Shown in pieces: positions 20,601 through 32,879 of a stretch of DNA of 64,000 bases. This stretch comes from Euptelea pleiosperma. Taxonomy: Eukaryota; Streptophyta; Magnoliopsida; Ranunculales; Eupteleaceae. The translations under genes and the position numbers were made by a program. The notes beneath the pieces were generated by a model that was not told the origin of the DNA, did no database searches, and was given only the letters and a program-made list of their open reading frames with translations. Location: contig CM068541.1 in assembly GCA_035048495.1 (NCBI GenBank), positions 6,579,929 to 6,643,928 of the forward strand. The letters are read 5' to 3'. The first letter of the stretch is position 1; each line of letters starts with the position of its first letter.

Positions 20601-23600
20601 TATGAAATATCTAAGGGTAAGAAAAAGAAGATCCTCATGGATGCAGAATGAAATAGGCCAGAAAGTAAACTTTCTACATACCAAAGAGAACCGAAGAATA
20701 TTTAAACAACAAATTGTCCCATTGTCCAAAGCATATTTTCCATTATCATTTATCAAAAAAAGAACACGATCCTTATAGACCAAGGATCCACAATGGGACA
20801 TAGGTGCTTCAAGTATTGACGAGACGAAGAGTGCAATAGTAATAAGGATTTTCCCACGACTATGTACCTCAAACGCACAGAAATGGCAAAAATACCTTTG
20901 GAAATCAATCCGCTCTCACACAAGTAATTCTGGATTCTGTCCAAGACAGACAAAGTGCGTTGGAAGCTGCTTTGCTTTGCCTGCAAAAAAAAATACATTG
21001 AGGCCTTTGCATGAATTTTCAAGCAATGATGATCTAATGATATGGAAATACGAAGAATGTAGAGGTGTAGTAGGAGTCTCGATGTCAGACAATGAACATA
21101 AGATAAAATGGACAAAAGTATTGTAGAAGAAAGCATTGAGTTCTTCTCTAGACTCCATCCAATCAGCACTAAAAGAGGAGAGGGAGAGGGGAGGTGACAA
21201 ACACAAATTATATCTCTTTGCCTCTTCCCTTGTACAAAATAGAAATAGCAAAGAAGGTTACTAATTAATGTTACAATCACAGTAATGCCTTTAACATATA
21301 TATACATATATATATGGGTCAGGATCGGGGGACAACATATTCATACAACATTTTTGACAACAATTTTGGTGTATCCACATGGAAGATGAATCAATAGCTG
21401 ATTTCCGGTGAGGATGATCTCTTCACCATATATATCACCCCTACAAAAAATCAGCACATTCTAAAATTTCTAACCCCATCAAATGTGGTTTTCAAGTTAA
21501 CGATAAAAATGGACGGTCCATAATTCTTCAACTTGTAAACCGGTCTACGAATATCGGAATGATTTTAATTTTTGTGAGGATGATCTCCTCACCATAGAGA
21601 CCATCCTCACCAAAAATCACCCCATTCCAAAAATTTTAATTTATATATTAGGCCGCACCAATTTTTTGTTGTTAAAAATGTTGTATGAAATTGTTGTCCC
21701 CCGATCCTGACCCTATATATATATATATTAAGGGCCAAAACCAAAAAAACAAGGAACCAAAGCTAGAGAGGTTGAGATGACCTACAACAAGCTAAGGGAA
21801 GGGAAAGCAGAAGAAACAAACATATCTACCTAAAAAAGAAAGAATGATGTAAACATTTAATACAAACACTCCCCCTTCTAGCTACAGAATGCCAATCATT
21901 TCTAGGTTGTCTTTGAACATAGCAACTACGACCTTGCCCAAAGCAACTCTGAACAGGTCATCTTGCTGATCTTGGCTCTTCAAGAAAATTGTCCTATTTT
22001 TTCAACATTTCTTTCTGCCATATGCCAATCAACCACAATCTTTTGTGTATTAATGAAATGCCAAGGCAATATAGGATGCACTGTTACTATCACAGCACAA
22101 CGTCATCGCTTTGGAGATTTTGAACTCATTTAGTCAATAGGTCACATGTTGAAGAAGCCATTTATCTCTATTCCACTTCAGCACCCAAGTCAGCCATACT
22201 TTTTGGTATCTTAATCTTATAACATATTGAATTTCTTCTGACGAATACACATTAAACAACAATCAACTCATGTACAGCCTAATCGTCACCATAGCACCTG
22301 AGCATTGATCTGATTCCAGCAGGGTTTCACTAGGATTGCATTGAATTATCTCAAGAATCTATAAACAGCTGCTTACAAGGATTCTGCCTGTAAGTACCCA
22401 CCGATCAAAATGATTGTTAAATAAATCAAGCTACCTGTTAGATTCACGTGCATAGCAGGATCTTCAATTCGATCCCAAATATCTTCCAAGAGTTTCATCC
22501 TTGGTCCATGGAAAAATTCAGCGGGTTTGCAAGTCAGCATTCTACTTCAAGAGAGTAAATCAAAGGTGTCTATTTGATAGGGCAATTTCCATTATGGATC
22601 TATGCAGTTCCGGGATTGAGTGAATTTACAATACTTTAACCGAAAACTTTACAAACAAACTGATACCATTTATGCGGTCCAAAAAGAATATTTGTGTCTG
22701 TGCATGTGAACTGTTTATCTATGTCAGGCTTGCCTTCTAGCTCTGCAAGGCATTGGAGAACACCTCTGAAAAATAATATAGCAGAATAGGAATTACTTCC
22801 ATTACGTTAGGGCACAGGCAATGTTTATGATGATGATGAATGGGAATTACCTCCATTGGAATCATTAAATCCAGGAGGCACTAACTTGAGGGGCTTTCCA
22901 CAGGGTTCCAGTTCTTATAACATCACATTTATTCTTTGGTCGTGCACTAATCTTTTTCATTCCTTTTGTTGATTTTTATCTGAAGATTTTGCACCTATCA
23001 AAAAAATATGAAGGCCCCCCTCAATTACCAAGCACTTGATAGGGAATTAGCATCATTACCATGCCAGCCTGTATTATAATGGTTACATGTTAATTTGGTA
23101 CTCTGTGAAAGGGGGGCTTTGTTGCAACAAAATAGCATGAGTTCGATACTTGTTACACAAGGACAATTTCGGTTATACATCACAGGGTGTTACTACTATG
23201 AAACATACAAAAGGAATTCAAGTACAAATTGCAGGGTGTATCGACAGAAGAGAAATTGCATGTGTCAAATGGATCAGAGAAGGCAGGGTTCCCCTACAAA
23301 CCATTCGAGCTAAAAATGGCAACCCCTTCGTATGATCCCACTATGGATATCTACATAGATATAGATACATTGACTTTCCATTTCAGACATTTGTTGATCT
23401 ATTTTAAAATAGCTTTGCCCCAAAATGACCTGGCCCAATAGGGAAATCCCAATTCATACGTGTTTATATGCAGGTTCTCAGGTTGGAGATCATAAACGGC
23501 TAAAATGTTGTAAATTGATGCCCTGGAATAACGTCCATTAAGGTTAATACATTATTGTTAAGTACATTAAGGTTTTGAGATGGGAAGAAGAAGGAGAAGA

Positions 23601-26600
23601 ATAGAGTGTCTTGAATTTACACTAGTCGACCCTCGTAATTCTTGTATATACTAATGCTGTAATAAAGGTAAAAGTACATAAATACCCCTGTGGTACATTA
23701 ACACACACCCTGTTGCCAAGCGGTCAAGTTGGCAAGTAGTTTAGCCAAGCTGGTGAGAAAATTGGGCCCTCCCTTGAAACATTGTTGCTGCAGTCAAATT
23801 GGCTTAGTTTGGTCCATAATGTGAGAACATGACGACTTGCGTTATTATGCATGACTTGTTCGGGTTTTTTTTTCCAGTCTGAATTGTTGCATGATTATTT
23901 TACGGTATTATGCCACTTAAATTTTTTTTTTTTTTTTTTTTTGGGAATTTAAATCGTTTGCAAACATCCATACATGGGCCATGTTCATTCGATGGAATTT
24001 ATTCATTACAGAACTATAGCACCTTGAAAATTGTTGTCACTACTTGTGTTGTGACCTTGTAAGGAGTGTTGGTCGACACTCACTAGGCTTCTAGTAATTT
24101 CCTTTTTAAGTAATGTTAGTATACCTCGTTAATTGATTTATTTCAGCTATAACTAATGGTAAAAGACACTATCATCTTGCTGTATTTAGTTATCATGGGC
24201 TTGGGACTTTTGATTCTGAAGATAAATTTATGAGTCTTAGTTATTACATAGTATAGGTGTAGGAACCACCACATGTGAGAAAGAAAGAAAAATATGGGAA
24301 GAACTAGGATTTCATGACCAAACCATAGGTTATTATTTCTCACCACAGAGAATAAGTAAAAAAAGTAGAAGAGAAGGAAATAACAAGAAGAAAAGATAAA
24401 ACCCTAATTAATGAATCATATGCTTTGATACCATGTAAAGTAAATTGGGTTTGAAATGGGAAGAGGAAGGAGAAGAATAGAGAGAGAAAAGAGGAAGTAA
24501 AACCTGTCTTGAGCTTACACTAGTCGACCCTCACAATTATTATACATATTAATGTTGTAATAAAGGTAAAAGTACATAAATAACCTTGTATGAGGTTAAC
24601 AATTACCAAATGAGTGATTTGGAGCTGCAAAAAGTTCGAGAATCCAAAACAATCAATTGCATCTTATACTCGATAAGAAGTCAAAAGGTCTAATTGTGCC
24701 TATCGCTTCATATTCCAAGCAATGTAAGTGGATCGTTGTCTGTCAGCGGCTAAGTTCCTTTGTAATTCCATCTTCCTTTAGAAACGTTTTCATCCTCAAG
24801 CAGCATGCAGAAAAAGTAAAAATGATATTTGAAGTTGGGAACTTGGGATACAAACAAAATGCGTGAAACCCGTATATAAAAACTCATTATCCCAACAACA
24901 AAATGATGTTTGTCAAAGACCAAATGCGCATGTATAAAACGAGAAAAATTATATCAGCAATCTAAAAAAATTTATTAGCCAGAAAACAAAGATATTCTTT
25001 TAGGCATAAAAATTACCTCCCATGAATCCACCATTACAAATGATGAGCTTTTGCAAGCCAGATCACACAACTGGATTCTATGTTCAGCAGATATAAGGCC
25101 CTACAGAAAGAGAACCACTTGAATTATTGCTTCGTAGTACCATGATGATATGCAAACGTAAAGGAAAAAAGTTATGAAATATCTAATAAATTTGATCTTC
25201 TACGCAAAATTCCTTGAATTCCCAATGTGAACTGGACCAGTTGTTGCATGGAAAATTCAAGTCATTGATAGGACCCAAAGTAGAGTAATTTATAATTGGT
25301 GCAAATCAACCCATATGAATGGAGTTTTCTATGGTTTGATCATTCTAAATCAGACCCTTTAATTAATATCTCTTCTAGAATTATATAAGATTTGATGTTG
25401 ACATGCATCGTTGAACCACAACCGACAGCCCTCCTCTTACTTTGGGGGAGTTCCTTCCTCCTCATCTCGGCTCCAATGAGGAGGAAGTGGTTAGTGATGG
25501 AGCTCTTGCCTTTGGAGTAGAGCTGTCTGTAGAGATAACCCAAATGGTAATGGTGTCGATTTTCCAGCTCTTACAGGAACCCAAGAGCATGTTGCTGCTG
25601 ATGTAGCTAACAAGAAATCTTTACCAGATATCAGCAGCATCGGAGCTAATCATCCTCTGGTTTCGAATTCGCTATTTGGCAATCCAGGAACAAAGCTTGA
25701 CTAAGCCATACTCCACTACCATGAACTGTCTTTAATCGACATGAGGAAAGTGATAAAATGTCCAAAAGAAGTTAATGATAAAAAGATTTCTTATGGGATG
25801 ATTATATGGTCAGTAACTTCATTAATAAGAAACTTCCCTTTTATTTGGTGAAAGAAAAGGTGGAGGCAACATCGACACTTAGGGGCATGGTACTTGATTA
25901 TATATACTAATGCTGTAATAAAGGTAAAAGTACAGAAATACTGTGTTCCATAAAGTCTCTGAAGTCGAAACTGAATTAGATTCTAAGTGTGCGGTTGATG
26001 TGATAAAACAAAAGATCCGTCCTCCTTGGAAAGGCATCCACATGCTCAAAGAAATCCACCATATCCTCCAATCTTTCAGAACATGGGAAATCATGCACAT
26101 TTTGAGAGAAAGCAACAAGGCAGCAGATTTTGTAGCCATCAAATGTAATTTTGCTAGATTTTCTTCTATTTTTCCTTCCTCTTTCCATGGCAATCTTACC
26201 AAAATAATTGTCGAAGATGCTAATGGTTGTAAATATTTACATCTGTAACCTTTCGGGCTTAATGATATCTGGTATGGGGCATAACCCCATGCTTACACAA
26301 AAAAAATATAAAAACAAAAAAGAATCTAATAGTATAATTCAGCTATAGTGGGACCTGTATATTACTAACCAAAAAAAAGCTACAACTTTCTCATTTCAGG
26401 CAGAAACTCAACTGATGGATTAAATTGTACTAGTAATATTTGTAGTAAAGAAAACGAACATTAAGCGTGTAAACTCAATCTAGCAACTTATGTTATACGT
26501 CAATTTAATACGTAAGATAGTATGTATTGTATGAAACAAAATCAACTTACTAACCCCCCACCCTCCACTCAAAAATAAATAAATTAAAATAAAATAAGAA

Positions 26601-29079
26601 ATGACTTATCCAGTAGTATACTTTACAATATCTACAAGGTGAGTATTCTCACTAAAGGATTCCCTAGCAAATTCACCAATCCTACTATGGAGGGTTCCGT
26701 CACTTAACCTCCAAGAGTGTATCCATTTGAGATAAAAAGATTTACAGAAAGCCTCATGTAATTAATGGGAGGTGGGTGGTGGGGAGCTTTTGCCAAACAT
26801 TGAATTCAAGAGACTTTTCCCATTCCAGGAATCTGATGATGATCTCTTGCACCTATTTTACGTGGGCCTAGAAACTGATCTATGGGAACTTTTTTTGATA
26901 GTTCATAGCGTCCTAGTCCTAGATGAGCATGGAATAAAAAATTTCAAACAGATGAATTAAATAGGACTGTATATATTCTGACAAAGAAAAGTAATTGTGT
27001 ATCATTATACATATGTTGATGTCTCAAAAGCTCTTTCTGCAATTCTAACTTTTTGATGAGATGCTACAAAAGGCCACATACCTTCTTCTTGTATCCATCA
27101 TTCACAGGTGACATGTAGCCTCCAATAACACAATAGCCTTCTGAATTCAATGCATCTCTTGCCAGTTCTAAACATGAAAATAGTATTGATCAAATAAACA
27201 TTTGATGTTACCTATAGCTTCCAAACAATACTAAATTATTACAATCAATCAAATCAGATAGTAAGATAAACCTTTATCGGACCTTTTAGCTCAAAAAGAA
27301 AAAAAAATACGATTCATGCACATTTCCCGCAAGATGTAATGGCTCATATACAGATTTCTTAAATCAGTAAAGGTTTTAACAAAGATAGAAAATTAAGTGC
27401 TAAAATAAAATTCAGTCTCATGACTCTGAACAATTTTTTACAGCAAAAAGTCCAGTAGATACCTCATTTAGTGCAAAAGCAAATGCAATTTGATTCAACA
27501 CTTAGTGTATTACCTTGATAGAAGAGGAAGAGACGAAGACCGAAAATGACATGGAACGAGGTAGTAAGAAAAGATTTGATGACATATACCTTGATAGAAG
27601 ATATAACTTTTAATAGAGTTGAGTGGCGAAATCAGATCATGTTGCCGACCCCAGATAGTAGGGATAAAGCATATGATGATGATGACTTAGTGTATTACCT
27701 CATTTGTATATCATATTACATAATTTAGTTGACTATAAATGTACTTCGTTTAGTGTACTATCTCGTTATTGCGTTTCATATCAGTGTATTACCTCATTAT
27801 CGTTTAAAACTATTCATCACTTTCCCAGTTGCCATCTTAATTATACTTCAAAATCATGATTCATCGTTCCACTAATGCTTCTCCAAGCTTTAAATTCAAA
27901 AGTGGATAGGCCTAAGGTGTGAATTATGATTGATGTTTGGATGCCTAAACCTGATTAACATTTATGTAAGTTACGGTATCCTAAACTTCTTTTTCTTTTC
28001 CCTTCAATTATTAGTTTCTCCAATTTTCTATTTTTAAATAATTTTTAATTATTTTCTGGTAAGACCTACAGCTCGCTTCATCAACCATTTTTTTTCATGA
28101 TACCTTACATATTTCAAAACCTATGCATTGGCACCTTAACTGCCCAAACACAAACACAAAGGTTAGTAAAAGAAGTACATTAGTAGTCAACCAACAAATG
28201 ATATTCAGCATGACCCCAATTATAGCACTAATTAAATGCAATAGTTAACTAAGGCCAAAAAGAACGTGGTTTGAAGCAGTGAGAATGATTTGAAGGATTA
28301 CATATTCAAAGAAGAAATGGAATGGAGGAATAGGATTCACGTAGCCGACCCCAAATAGTTGGAATAAGGCTTAGATAGTTAGATGATGATGAAACTTAAT
28401 AGTTAACTAAGAAAGAAAAGGGGAAAAAACATGAAAGGTACATAACTTACCAAACATGCGTAAATGCATATAAGTAGGAGGATTGAAACTTCCAGTTGAT
28501 ACTAAAACAACATAAATCCGGTCCCTAGTTTACAAAAGGCAGAGAGAGAGAGAGAGAGAAAAAACAAGTTAATAGTTTTAGAGAACAAAACTGCAATTCT
28601 ATAGTATCTAATTTCACATGAAAATCCATATTGTGCTCACGTATTAAACATGATCCCTCTTAAGGCAAGTCTGAATAGCTAAGATATTGCAAAGATACTG
28701 CGAGCAGCCAGCGATCAAGGTGTATAGATTGTGTATACTAGTATTTCCAGTATTGTATCTGTGTTTTTCAAAACGTTACACTATTGCAAGGACTATTTAG
28801 GGGTCAGAGTATCAAAATATAAGTGCCAAGCAGCGTAATTCCTTGCCGCAATGAAAGAATGATACTTGGAAATAACTAACAAAACCATTCTTGAACCATG
28901 AGACTGTGTATACCAATAGATAATGAAAATAAAAAAGAAGTATTATTAACCATTAATGCGTCAACATGAGAAAGAAGTAGGTGATAAATAACACAAAATA
29001 ACAAATAAACTCACTTAGTTACAGTATTCGAAGAGGTGGACCCCAGAGATAATTTACTCAATGGCAAGGGAATATCCAT
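17614..29079 (-). CDS. NMNAT: Nicotinamide/nicotinate mononucleotide adenylyltransferase (NMNAT)
   Basis: Nine exons: 29079-29015, 28524-28451, 27167-27082, 25100-25017, 20980-20896, 19285-19206, 18413-18312, 17871-17813, 17716-17614. They join in phase through GT-AG introns to 245 residues, matching the usual plant length. The enzyme transfers AMP from ATP to NMN or NaMN, a late step of NAD synthesis. [14 protein letters not shown] (residues 33-46) is the nucleotidyltransferase motif with its PPTxxH core. [17 protein letters not shown] and the C-terminal ISSTRVR (206-212) bind nucleotide. The start [14 protein letters not shown] resembles the Arabidopsis N-terminus (recalled as At5g55810), and the end is [12 protein letters not shown]. 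Introns total about 10.7 kb because of insertions: LINE pieces in introns 2 and 3; copia, MITE, plastid and exon-like blocks in intron 4; a SINE in intron 5. No frameshift or stop is seen. Confidence 0.95.
20035..20165 (+). mobile_element. Probable tRNA-derived SINE in NMNAT intron 5
   Basis: AGTCCAATGGCTGAGTTGGT resembles a Pol III A box and CTGGGTTCGGTCTCG a B box, about 60 bp apart, followed by T/G-rich sequence and an AT-rich tail with (GA)n. This layout fits plant SINEs. The family was not identified. Confidence 0.45.
21315..21710. mobile_element. Family-C MITE, complete copy in NMNAT intron 4
   Basis: Perfect terminal inverted repeats: GGGTCAGGATCGGGGGACAA at the left, TTGTCCCCCGATCCTGACCC at the right, both set in (TA)n. 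The interior has GATGAATCAATAGCTG and AAAAAATCAGCACATTC. This copy defines the ends of family C. Confidence 0.75.
21850..22330 (-). pseudogene. Degraded Ty1/copia polyprotein fragment (RNase H region)
   Basis: Read on the minus strand, pieces such as WLTWVLKWN and [18 protein letters not shown] match the copia RNase H region, where CDS.SA..IA is a hallmark. Stops and frameshifts interrupt it. It lies in NMNAT intron 4 in the gene's own orientation. Confidence 0.55.
22440..22767 (-). pseudogene. Two exon-like coding blocks of unknown origin in NMNAT intron 4
   Basis: On the minus strand, an acceptor-like TTATTTTTCAG is followed by an open block containing [20 protein letters not shown] and [10 protein letters not shown], with a possible donor TG|GTATCA. 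About 100 bp on, a second block contains [20 protein letters not shown] then [11 protein letters not shown], and ends at ACAG|GTAGCT. Splicing TG to an acceptor CTTGAAG would keep one frame. The composition is convincingly protein-like and unrelated to NMNAT. No further exons were seen. It could be a captured gene fragment or part of a nested gene. Family not recognised. Confidence 0.4.
23199..23317 (+). pseudogene. rps3: Plastid rps3 fragment (nuclear plastid DNA)
   Basis: About 39 codons read [20 protein letters not shown] then [18 protein letters not shown], very close to the C-terminal part of chloroplast ribosomal protein S3 ([18 protein letters not shown]). Substitutions such as G-to-R and R-to-C, and loss of homology on both sides, show an old transferred piece rather than a working gene. 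It lies in NMNAT intron 4, antisense to the gene. Confidence 0.75.
23575..24600. repeat. Pair of direct repeats, possible LTR relics
   Basis: GGGAAGAAGAAGGAGAAGAA ... ACACTAGTCGACCCTC ... GTAATAAAGGTAAAAGTACA (23583-23690) returns at about 24457-24580 in diverged form, and a shorter part again at 25905-25940. The two long copies are about 880 bp apart. No coding sequence lies between them. They could be LTRs of a collapsed element or dispersed repeats. Confidence 0.4.
25560..26310 (+). mobile_element. Truncated LINE with RNase H-like domain and A-rich tail
   Basis: The frame at 25943-26248 encodes [14 protein letters not shown] ... [20 protein letters not shown] ... [19 protein letters not shown], the RNase H-like C-terminal domain typical of plant non-LTR retrotransposons (HILRE.NKAAD). 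It ends in a tail AAAAAAAATATAAAAAC at about 26299, as expected for a LINE 3' end. The upstream 25.56-25.93 kb holds degraded sequence, some resembling the ORF1 region. It lies in NMNAT intron 3, antisense. Confidence 0.7.
27525..27700 (+). mobile_element. LINE 3'-end fragment
   Basis: Codons read [19 protein letters not shown], then [20 protein letters not shown]. This is the conserved last segment of many plant LINE reverse transcriptases (RGRPK.TW.EVV..D ... WR.RIHVADP). It lies in NMNAT intron 2. Confidence 0.6.
28260..28400 (+). mobile_element. LINE 3'-end fragment, second copy
   Basis: GAATGGAGGAATAGGATTCAC then GTAGCCGACCCCAAATAGTT encodes [12 protein letters not shown] followed by a stop, the same LINE terminus as at 27.6 kb but more truncated, followed by (GAT)n. 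Confidence 0.55.
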
Positions 29080-29339
29080 AATTCCTGAAACAAAAATGAC
29101 CTTGAAGTAATTTATTTGCAAATTAATGAAAAACAGATTATCTGTAAAGGAGATAAAAGTAAAATAAAAAGGCAAAAATTCACCAGCAAAAAAAATGTAG
29201 AAATGTATCAAAAGCATTATATGAACCGCTAATTCCACAAATGGTTTTAACGCGGAAAATAGCATAAGTGTGCAGATTATCTGAGAAAATTAGCGAGGCC
29301 TAATCTCTAGCTTGACCTCTCTCTTATGTAACGACTTGA

Positions 29340-29690
29340 GGAACAATTTCCTCTCAGGCACTAATCTAGACCAAACAATGGCGCTTGATTGTTAGGATCC
29401 TAAAGGTTAAGACTTAAGCTTTCCACACCTCTATCAGCTAGGTGCTTTTGGTGTATTGGTTTGGGTCTTAACATTTGGTATCAGAGCCAATCCCACGTCA
29501 CGGGTTCAAGTCACGAAAGGGGCGACCTAGGGAAAGGGCTACTTGGGGGCTCGCTCAAAAAGAGAAAATAGGGGTACATGAATAAATGTCAGGGGGGCGC
29601 TCACAAAAAGTTAGAAAATAGGGGTACCGGAGTGAAAGCCACCTCAAAGTGGGCCACTTTGGACATCAGGCGTCCTTTTTTTACAATTCA
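29340..29690 (+). mobile_element. LTR retrotransposon remnant with primer-binding site
   Basis: TGGTATCAGAGCC (29476-29488) is the plant primer-binding site complementary to initiator tRNA-Met and marks the downstream edge of a 5' LTR. Sequence after it (CACGGGTTCAAGTCACG) is leader-like. No gag or pol was found, so only an LTR edge and leader remain. Confidence 0.5.
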
Positions 29691-30342
29691 AAGAAAGGAA
29701 ACAAATCTAGCTAATAAAGAAACCTATCAACTTAGGAAACTAATCTAATCAACCACTAATTGATTGAAACAATCTGCTAAACAAGGAAACCTATCAACTT
29801 AGGAAACTAATTCAAAATACTGGCAGAAATAAGATTTGACACGTGGCATTCTTGTATGATGGCGTGGCCCATGTTATACATGCGGAGGTAGGTTCGTTAC
29901 ATCATGAACCTATTTCGAGAGGAGATTTAATGACAAGAAGAATGCATGCACTTACCAGCTTAAATGTTTAACAATCATTTTATCGAACAAGTGATGTGTA
30001 GTGTTCAATATAACAAGAATGTAATCTAACAAGCATGCTTGTTAAACATTAAATCTCAAACCAAAACGAGACAAATACCTATTGTCGATCGGTGTATCGT
30101 TGATTCACGCCTAACCCAATGGTTGGTGGAAGACGAGCTCGTGCTGATAACGTGTTGGAATTCGTTCAGCTTTCCATTGATCGATTCTCATAGATATAGC
30201 CGTCAACAGGACGCTACAACATTGAATAAGATAACTTTGAATAAAATCAGCGTTTGCCCCACGTATTTCCGGAGAAAAATAAATAATATTTATAACTGAA
30301 AAAACAAAAGGCCAAAAAAGAGAAAAACAATATATCAAACGG

Positions 30343-30414
30343 AGCTCCCAGCGAGGATCGAACTCGCGACCTTTCGCTTACGAAGCGAACGCACTACCAC
30401 TATGCTATGGAAGC
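30343..30414 (-). tRNA. tRNA-Thr (anticodon CGT)
   Basis: The minus strand folds as a full cloverleaf: acceptor GCTTCCA/TGGGAGC, D stem GCAT/GTGC with AGTGGTA loop, anticodon stem TTCGC/GCGAA with loop TTCGTAA (anticodon CGT, reading ACG), variable AGGTC, T stem GCGAG/CTCGC with loop TTCGATC, discriminator T. There is no intron. A Pol III stop (TTTTT) follows near 30325. One G-T wobble occurs in the acceptor and one in the D stem. It looks functional. Confidence 0.93.
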
Positions 30415-30552
30415 TCGGTTGCCTTAAAAACGTGAACTATATATATTTCCTAAGCAGACAGGGAACTTAAGAATCTAAGCAAAGAATTTAATGAGCACAT
30501 CCAAACCCCTGGCACCTGGTTGTGGTGGGGCCACCTAGAAAAAAATGTGCGT

Positions 30553-31605
30553 TGATTTCAAGAAAATTTTTGAAACGGTGGAATTTTTGAAGAAGGATAA
30601 AGGACTAATTGAAAAATGCCACATGGCGTCAAGTTAACCCCGGTAAGTAACCTTTTTAAAAGTTCTTCTTTAAAAAAAAAAAAAACAACTCCCGTTTGGC
30701 AGAAAACTCCTCTCGTTAGGCGCGAGAGGAGGACAGAGAAGCTTTGTCAGTTGTCACTTTCTCCAAGTTTCACTGGTTTTTAAAAAATAGTGGGTCTTTG
30801 TTTGAGATTCAAAGCTTTGCCAGAGATGTCAAAATTGCCGGAGATTTCAGAATCCAACAGGCTTGTAAATAATCTACTCTGTTCCTCTTTTTGGGTCGGG
30901 TTCCGGTGACCAACACTTTGGTGTACCCTCATAGAGGATGAATCAATGGCTGATTTTTGGTGAGGAAGATCTCTATGGTGAGGAGATCATCCTCACAAAA
31001 ATTCAAACCATTCTGATATTCATAGACTGGTTAGAAGTTGAAGAATTATGGACCATCGATTTTCACCGTGTAACTTGAAAACCACATTTAACGGGGTTAG
31101 AAATTTTAGAATGGGCTGGTTTTTGTTGGGGTTATCTGTACCCTCAGCCATTGATTCATCTTCTACGAGGGTAGACCAAGCCCATTGCGAAATTTCTAAC
31201 CCCTGGTCAATATTCTTCAATTTGGCAAGTTCATCCCCCCACCCTAATCGGTGGGCAATATCATTGTTTCTACCCTGCCCAAATTAGTGGGTCAAACTCT
31301 TAATTGGCATCAACCCATATATCCCAGCCCATTCTAAAATTTCTAACCCCTGGTCAATATTCTTCAATTTGGCAAGTTCATCCACCCCCCCCCCAATCGG
31401 TGGGCAATATTTTTATTTTTTCAAAGAACAAAACGCCCCCGTACCCTATCCTCTCCTGCCAAACGAAGTGTTTTTTATTTTTTATAGAAAAGCTTTTAAA
31501 AAAGTTACTCACGTGGGTTAACTTGACGCCACATGGCATTTTCCAATTGGTCCTTTATCCTTCTTCAAAAATTCCACCGCTTCAAAAATTTTCTCGTTGA
31601 TTCCC
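30553..31605. mobile_element. 1.05-kb nested foldback element
   Basis: The outer arms GAAAATTTTTGAAACGGTGG, TAAAGGACTAATTGAAAAATG, CCACATGGCGTCAAGTTAAC (30562-30640) return inverted at 31512-31600. The same arm family also bounds the 2.48-4.12 kb element. Inside are a family-C MITE (about 30890-31185) and a 147-bp tandem duplication (31181-31420, GACCCATTNN-type arms with AACCCCTGGTCAATATTCTT). Non-coding. Confidence 0.65.
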
Positions 31606-31611
31606 ATATAC

Positions 31612-32010
31612 ATCGAGTAGAACTTGTGTCACAAGATGTTGTGATGGAAGCCGGTCACAGCACTCAACACAAGCCATGTGGCATACTATTAGAGGACGAT
31701 GACTGTATGGATGTTTGGCCAGTCCCTTGGTGGATCGGTACACAAAAAATCAGCCTGATTAGTGATTTCTAACCGATTCGATTGAAGTTATTTTCATGGG
31801 TTGATTTTAACGGTGGGAATTTGAGCATTGTTGAGCGTTATTTGGGTGCAAAACTCCAAAGGTTGTAAATCACTAATCAGGCTGATTTTTGGTTTGTAGG
31901 TCCACCGAGGGACTGGCCAAACATCCATACGGTCAGCTCCCTCTGATCGTGTGCCACATGGCTCGTATTGAGTGCTTCCGTCACAACATCTTGTGACACA
32001 TGTTTTACTC
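31612..32010. mobile_element. Foldback MITE (family A)
   Basis: Left end GAGTAGAACTTGTGTCACAA, right end TTGTGACACATGTTTTACTC. The arms include TGTATGGATGTTTGGCCAGTC and ACTGGCCAAACATCCATACG. Both G-box positions have decayed to CCATGTGG / CCACATGG. Related short sequences flank the element and may be the target duplication. Confidence 0.75.
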
Positions 32011-32879
32011 CGTATATATTATGCAGTTATGGGCATAGAGTACAAAAGTTTTACCAAATTACCCATGTTGTGTAAATTAGTTCATTAAAATCACATGGGT
32101 AAAAGCATTATTTCCTATGCTTATTGTTACAAAATTTTCAAAACTACCCTTACGTCGGTCCAAATTGCCAGCTGATCCCATGAGAGAGGCGGAGCCAAGA
32201 TTTTGTTCAAAGGGGGCAAAATCGCAAAAAAGAAAAAACTAAGGGGGGGCACAGCGGAATCCACCATTTGCTTTGCCGTAGATAAGAAAAATTATCATGC
32301 CAAAGTTTGTTTAGACCAAATGACTATAACCATCCATTTTAGTGTTGCGTGTCTTAAAACGGTCAAAACGAATTGATAGATCAGTTGCTCATCATTCGAT
32401 AAAGATGGTTTTGACAAAATAATTATATTTCTCACTAAATGTTGGGTCAATATAGGTCAGGGTAATGTTATTTCGTAGGACTTCAGTTTGAGACGTAATC
32501 TCAATGATTGGGAAATCTCATCTATGGCAGCTCTTCTCCAGAAATTAGACGGGGGTAGTAATAGAGAGATCCAGGGAGGATATCATTTGGTGGTCTGGTA
32601 GGTACGACGGGTGTTTCTCCGTGTGGTTGTTTTATGTGATGCTAGATAGGTCTTGGAGGTCTTCGCTAGTGCTATCGAATATTTCTTGGAGATGTTGATT
32701 TCTAACGGTCAAGATTTGGGGGTCAAAGCTCCCCTCCAAAGTAGCTTTCTTTATGTGGTGTGCTTCCTTCGAAAAGATCCTCACTATCGATAATTTTGTT
32801 AAAATAAATAGTGTTAGTGAACTATTGTATCATGTACAAAGAAGTAGGAGAATTTGTCAATCACCTCACTCTTGTTGTA

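Noticed and set aside
20753..21307. 184-codon minus-strand ORF
   Set aside because: It contains NMNAT exon 5 ([20 protein letters not shown]) but extends into introns on both sides. The correct exon is 20980-20896.
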